A stretch of 64,000 nt of DNA from Mucilaginibacter sp. KACC 22063. Its GTDB lineage: Bacteria > Bacteroidota > Bacteroidia > Sphingobacteriales > Sphingobacteriaceae. The stretch's first letter is position 1. Each line of letters opens with the position of its first letter. Made by a program: the position numbers and the translations under genes. The notes beneath the pieces were generated by a model. That model was not told the DNA's origin. It made no database searches and was given only the letters and a program-made list of their open reading frames with translations. Positions 62,723-64,000 of the stretch are shown in pieces. The stretch spans positions 1,302,001 through 1,366,000 of the forward strand of contig NZ_CP117877.1 in the NCBI RefSeq assembly GCF_028736115.1, written 5' to 3'.

Positions 62723-62818
62723 ATTGCGATGAGTGCAACGAAGAAGCAATCCCCGATTTGAAAAAACAATTTTCTTATTAGCGATTGCTTCTCTGCCTTT
62801 CGGCAGATCGCAATGACA
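62723..62818. repeat. Composite palindromic intergenic element (family A, copy 5)
   Basis: Tandem partner of the previous copy. Inner inverted repeat GAAGCAATC / GATTGCTTC (62743-62751 and 62783-62791). The right-hand 35 bp (62783-62817) equals 62657-62691 except one base (T at 62794 for C at 62668). The left half is more diverged. Minus-strand open frames across both copies show repeated peptide IAICRKAEKQS and are artefacts. Confidence 0.85.
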
Positions 62819-62827
62819 CAAGATGTT

Positions 62828-62883
62828 TTTTGCTTTCGACTTTCAGCTTTTCGCTTTCTGCTTTCAGCTTTCAACTCCTCACT
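62828..62883. repeat. Heptad-period tract, core CTTTC
   Basis: Units of 7 nt: CTTTCGA, CTTTCAG, CTTTTCG, CTTTCTG, CTTTCAG, CTTTCAA, CTCCTCA. Period 7 is kept across the run. Lies between the family A repeats and the M20 gene stop. Confidence 0.8.
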
Positions 62884-62888
62884 CAAAT

Positions 62889-63953
62889 TCAGCATATCTT
62901 TTCCAGCATCTGGATATACAAATTGATGCCTTCTTCAATTTCATTTACATAGATAAACTCATCTGCGGTATGTGAACGAGCCGAATCGCCGGGGCCTACT
63001 TTCACAGAAGGAATATCTAATAGCGATTGGTCTGACGTAGTTGGCGAACCGTAAGTGGTTCTGCCTAAAGCGATGCCAGCTTGTACTATAGGGTGGTTTT
63101 TATCTATTGATGATGGCTTTAAACGGATAGAACGTGGTTTTACCTCGCTGGTTACATGCTCGCGGATCATCTCTAACACTTCCTCGTTGCGGTAAGCATC
63201 TGTAACACGCACATCAACGGTAAAAGTACATTCGGCAGGTACTACGTTATGCTGCGAACCTGCATTGATGATGGTCACCGACATTTTTATCGGCCCAAAA
63301 ACTTCCGACTCTTTAGGGAAACGATAGGTACGGAACCATTCGATGTCTTGTATCGCTTTATAAATGGCGTTTTCGCCTTCTTCGCGTGCGGCATGGCCTG
63401 CTTTACCATGCGCTGTACAGTCAAGCACCATAAGCCCGCGTTCGGCAATAGCAAGATGCATTAAGGTGGGTTCACCTACAATGCCAAAATCCAGTTTGCC
63501 AAGTTCAGGAATGATCAGTTCAAGACCATTAACTCCCGAAATTTCTTCTTCGGCAGTAGCAGCCAGGCAAAAATTGTACTTCAGGCCTTCTTTTTCGTAA
63601 AAGTAAAGGAAGGTAGCAATAAGCGATACCAGGCATCCACCTGCATCATTACTGCCTAAGCCATAAAGCTTGCCGTCTTCAATTTTAGCTTCAAAAGGAT
63701 CGCGGGTATAGCCCGAGTTTGGCTTTACCGTGTCATGGTGCGAGTTAAGCAAAATGGTAGGCTTTGCCGGGTCAAAGTGTTTATTCCATGCCCAAACGTT
63801 ATTCATTTTACGGTGTGTTGCTACGCCGTGTTGCTCTAAATAAGCATTAACGATATTGGCCGTAAGATTTTCTTCTTTACTAAAAGAGGGTGTAGATATC
63901 AGGTGACGAAGCAACTGAACTGCTTCCTGAAATAAGGTGTTTATATTAATCAT
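62889..63953 (-). CDS. M20 family deacylase (ArgE/DapE type), probably arginine-pathway N-acyl hydrolase
   Basis: 354 residues from the ATG at 63953 (an earlier frame from 63986 overlaps the promoter box). Di-zinc M20 signature: NSHHDTV (His72, Asp74), GLGSNDAGG (bridging Asp103), AEEE (catalytic Glu135, Glu136), VGEPT and the C-terminal His in ARSHTADEFI. Lacks a signal peptide, so cytoplasmic. In Bacteroidota such proteins deacylate N-acetyl- or N-succinyl-citrulline/ornithine in arginine synthesis; argH in this window supports but does not prove that. Confidence 0.85.
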   Translation of the reverse strand: MININTLFQEAVQLLRHLISTPSFSKEENLTANIVNAYLEQHGVATHRKMNNVWAWNKHFDPAKPTILLNSHHDTVKPNSGYTRDPFEAKIEDGKLYGLGSNDAGGCLVSLIATFLYFYEKEGLKYNFCLAATAEEEISGVNGLELIIPELGKLDFGIVGEPTLMHLAIAERGLMVLDCTAHGKAGHAAREEGENAIYKAIQDIEWFRTYRFPKESEVFGPIKMSVTIINAGSQHNVVPAECTFTVDVRVTDAYRNEEVLEMIREHVTSEVKPRSIRLKPSSIDKNHPIVQAGIALGRTTYGSPTTSDQSLLDIPSVKVGPGDSARSHTADEFIYVNEIEEGINLYIQMLEKIC

Positions 63954-63983
63954 AACTGGTAGGGATACCCCGGTAGTATGGCA

Positions 63984-63991
63984 CAAAGTTA
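63984..63991 (-). promoter_or_regulatory. -7 box TAACTTTG for the M20 gene
   Basis: An exact TAnnTTTG on the minus strand ending 31 nt before the ATG at 63953. It excludes the upstream in-frame start at 63986. Confidence 0.5.
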
Positions 63992-64000
63992 AGGTAATTT

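Noticed and set aside
62404..62895. Minus-strand open frame of 163 codons
   Set aside because: It spans the tandem family A repeats and the Fpg-like gene end. The translated peptide repeats IAICRKAEKQS because the DNA repeats. No start-site or family support.

Overview
This window looks like the chromosome of a Bacteroidota bacterium of the Sphingobacteriaceae, most like Mucilaginibacter or Pedobacter. The evidence is the gene content (rpmB-rpmG-DUF4295-ftsY-rimO, bacillithiol enzyme BshC, DUF5686, DUF2911, DUF6496, two TonB-receptor-like barrels with carboxypeptidase-like domains, a carotenoid hydroxylase) and promoters of the Bacteroidota type, with a TAnnTTTG -7 box and no clear E. coli -35/-10. 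The taxonomic assignment is inference. I found 60 genes. I saw no rRNA, tRNA, CRISPR array, prophage or insertion sequence. The most mobile-looking genes are a HepT/MntA toxin-antitoxin pair. The rest is compact housekeeping sequence with families of small intergenic repeats.

Layout. 1-4.4 kb: 5' end of an M1 peptidase, a CocE-type hydrolase, a PNPOx-family protein and dihydrolipoyl dehydrogenase. 4.4-5.5 kb: a thioredoxin-like protein coupled to a CrtZ-type hydroxylase. 5.5-11.8 kb (minus): rpmB, rpmG, DUF4295, then ftsY, rimO, bshC and an Ldh-family dehydrogenase, with repeats in most of the gaps. 12-15.4 kb: acetyl-CoA synthetase, CsbD, dapA. 15.7-24.1 kb: UbiD decarboxylase, divergent M28 peptidase, Crp/Fnr regulator, SDR, DoxX-like protein and a pair of M16 subunits. 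24.2-27.9 kb: TauE/SafE permease with DUF1634, and an outer-membrane barrel. 28-33.8 kb: an alpha/beta hydrolase that has lost its catalytic Ser and His, DinB, DUF885 lipoprotein, nucleoside phosphorylase, Vat-like acetyltransferase, DUF6496. 33.8-41 kb (minus): DUF2911/Gfo-Idh-MocA/aldo-keto reductase operon, DUF5686, ligA. 41-48.8 kb: AI-2E permease, small Cys-rich protein, class II phosphodiesterase, MntA/HepT, MFS, pirin, argH, DUF72. 49-55.9 kb: a second barrel receptor, aldose epimerase, three unknown proteins, DsbA/FrnE, DUF551. 55.9-64 kb: SDR, HAD, DUF1345, YwbE, DUF2723 (TMEM260-like) transferase, a Fpg/Nei glycosylase without zinc-finger cysteines, and an M20 deacylase.

The genes suggest a heterotroph that degrades peptides and sugars (M1, M28, M16, DUF885, CocE; aldose epimerase, aldo-keto reductase, Gfo/Idh/MocA) and defends against redox stress (BshC, Lpd, DsbA, thioredoxin-like protein, pirin). 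Most curious are the non-coding structures: (i) tracts with a period of about 7 nt, each with its own core word; (ii) two families of composite palindromes; (iii) promoters whose -7 box ends 5-6 nt before the start codon, predicting leaderless mRNAs; and (iv) convergent genes that either share stop-codon bases or are separated by near-perfect palindromes that contain a stop codon.
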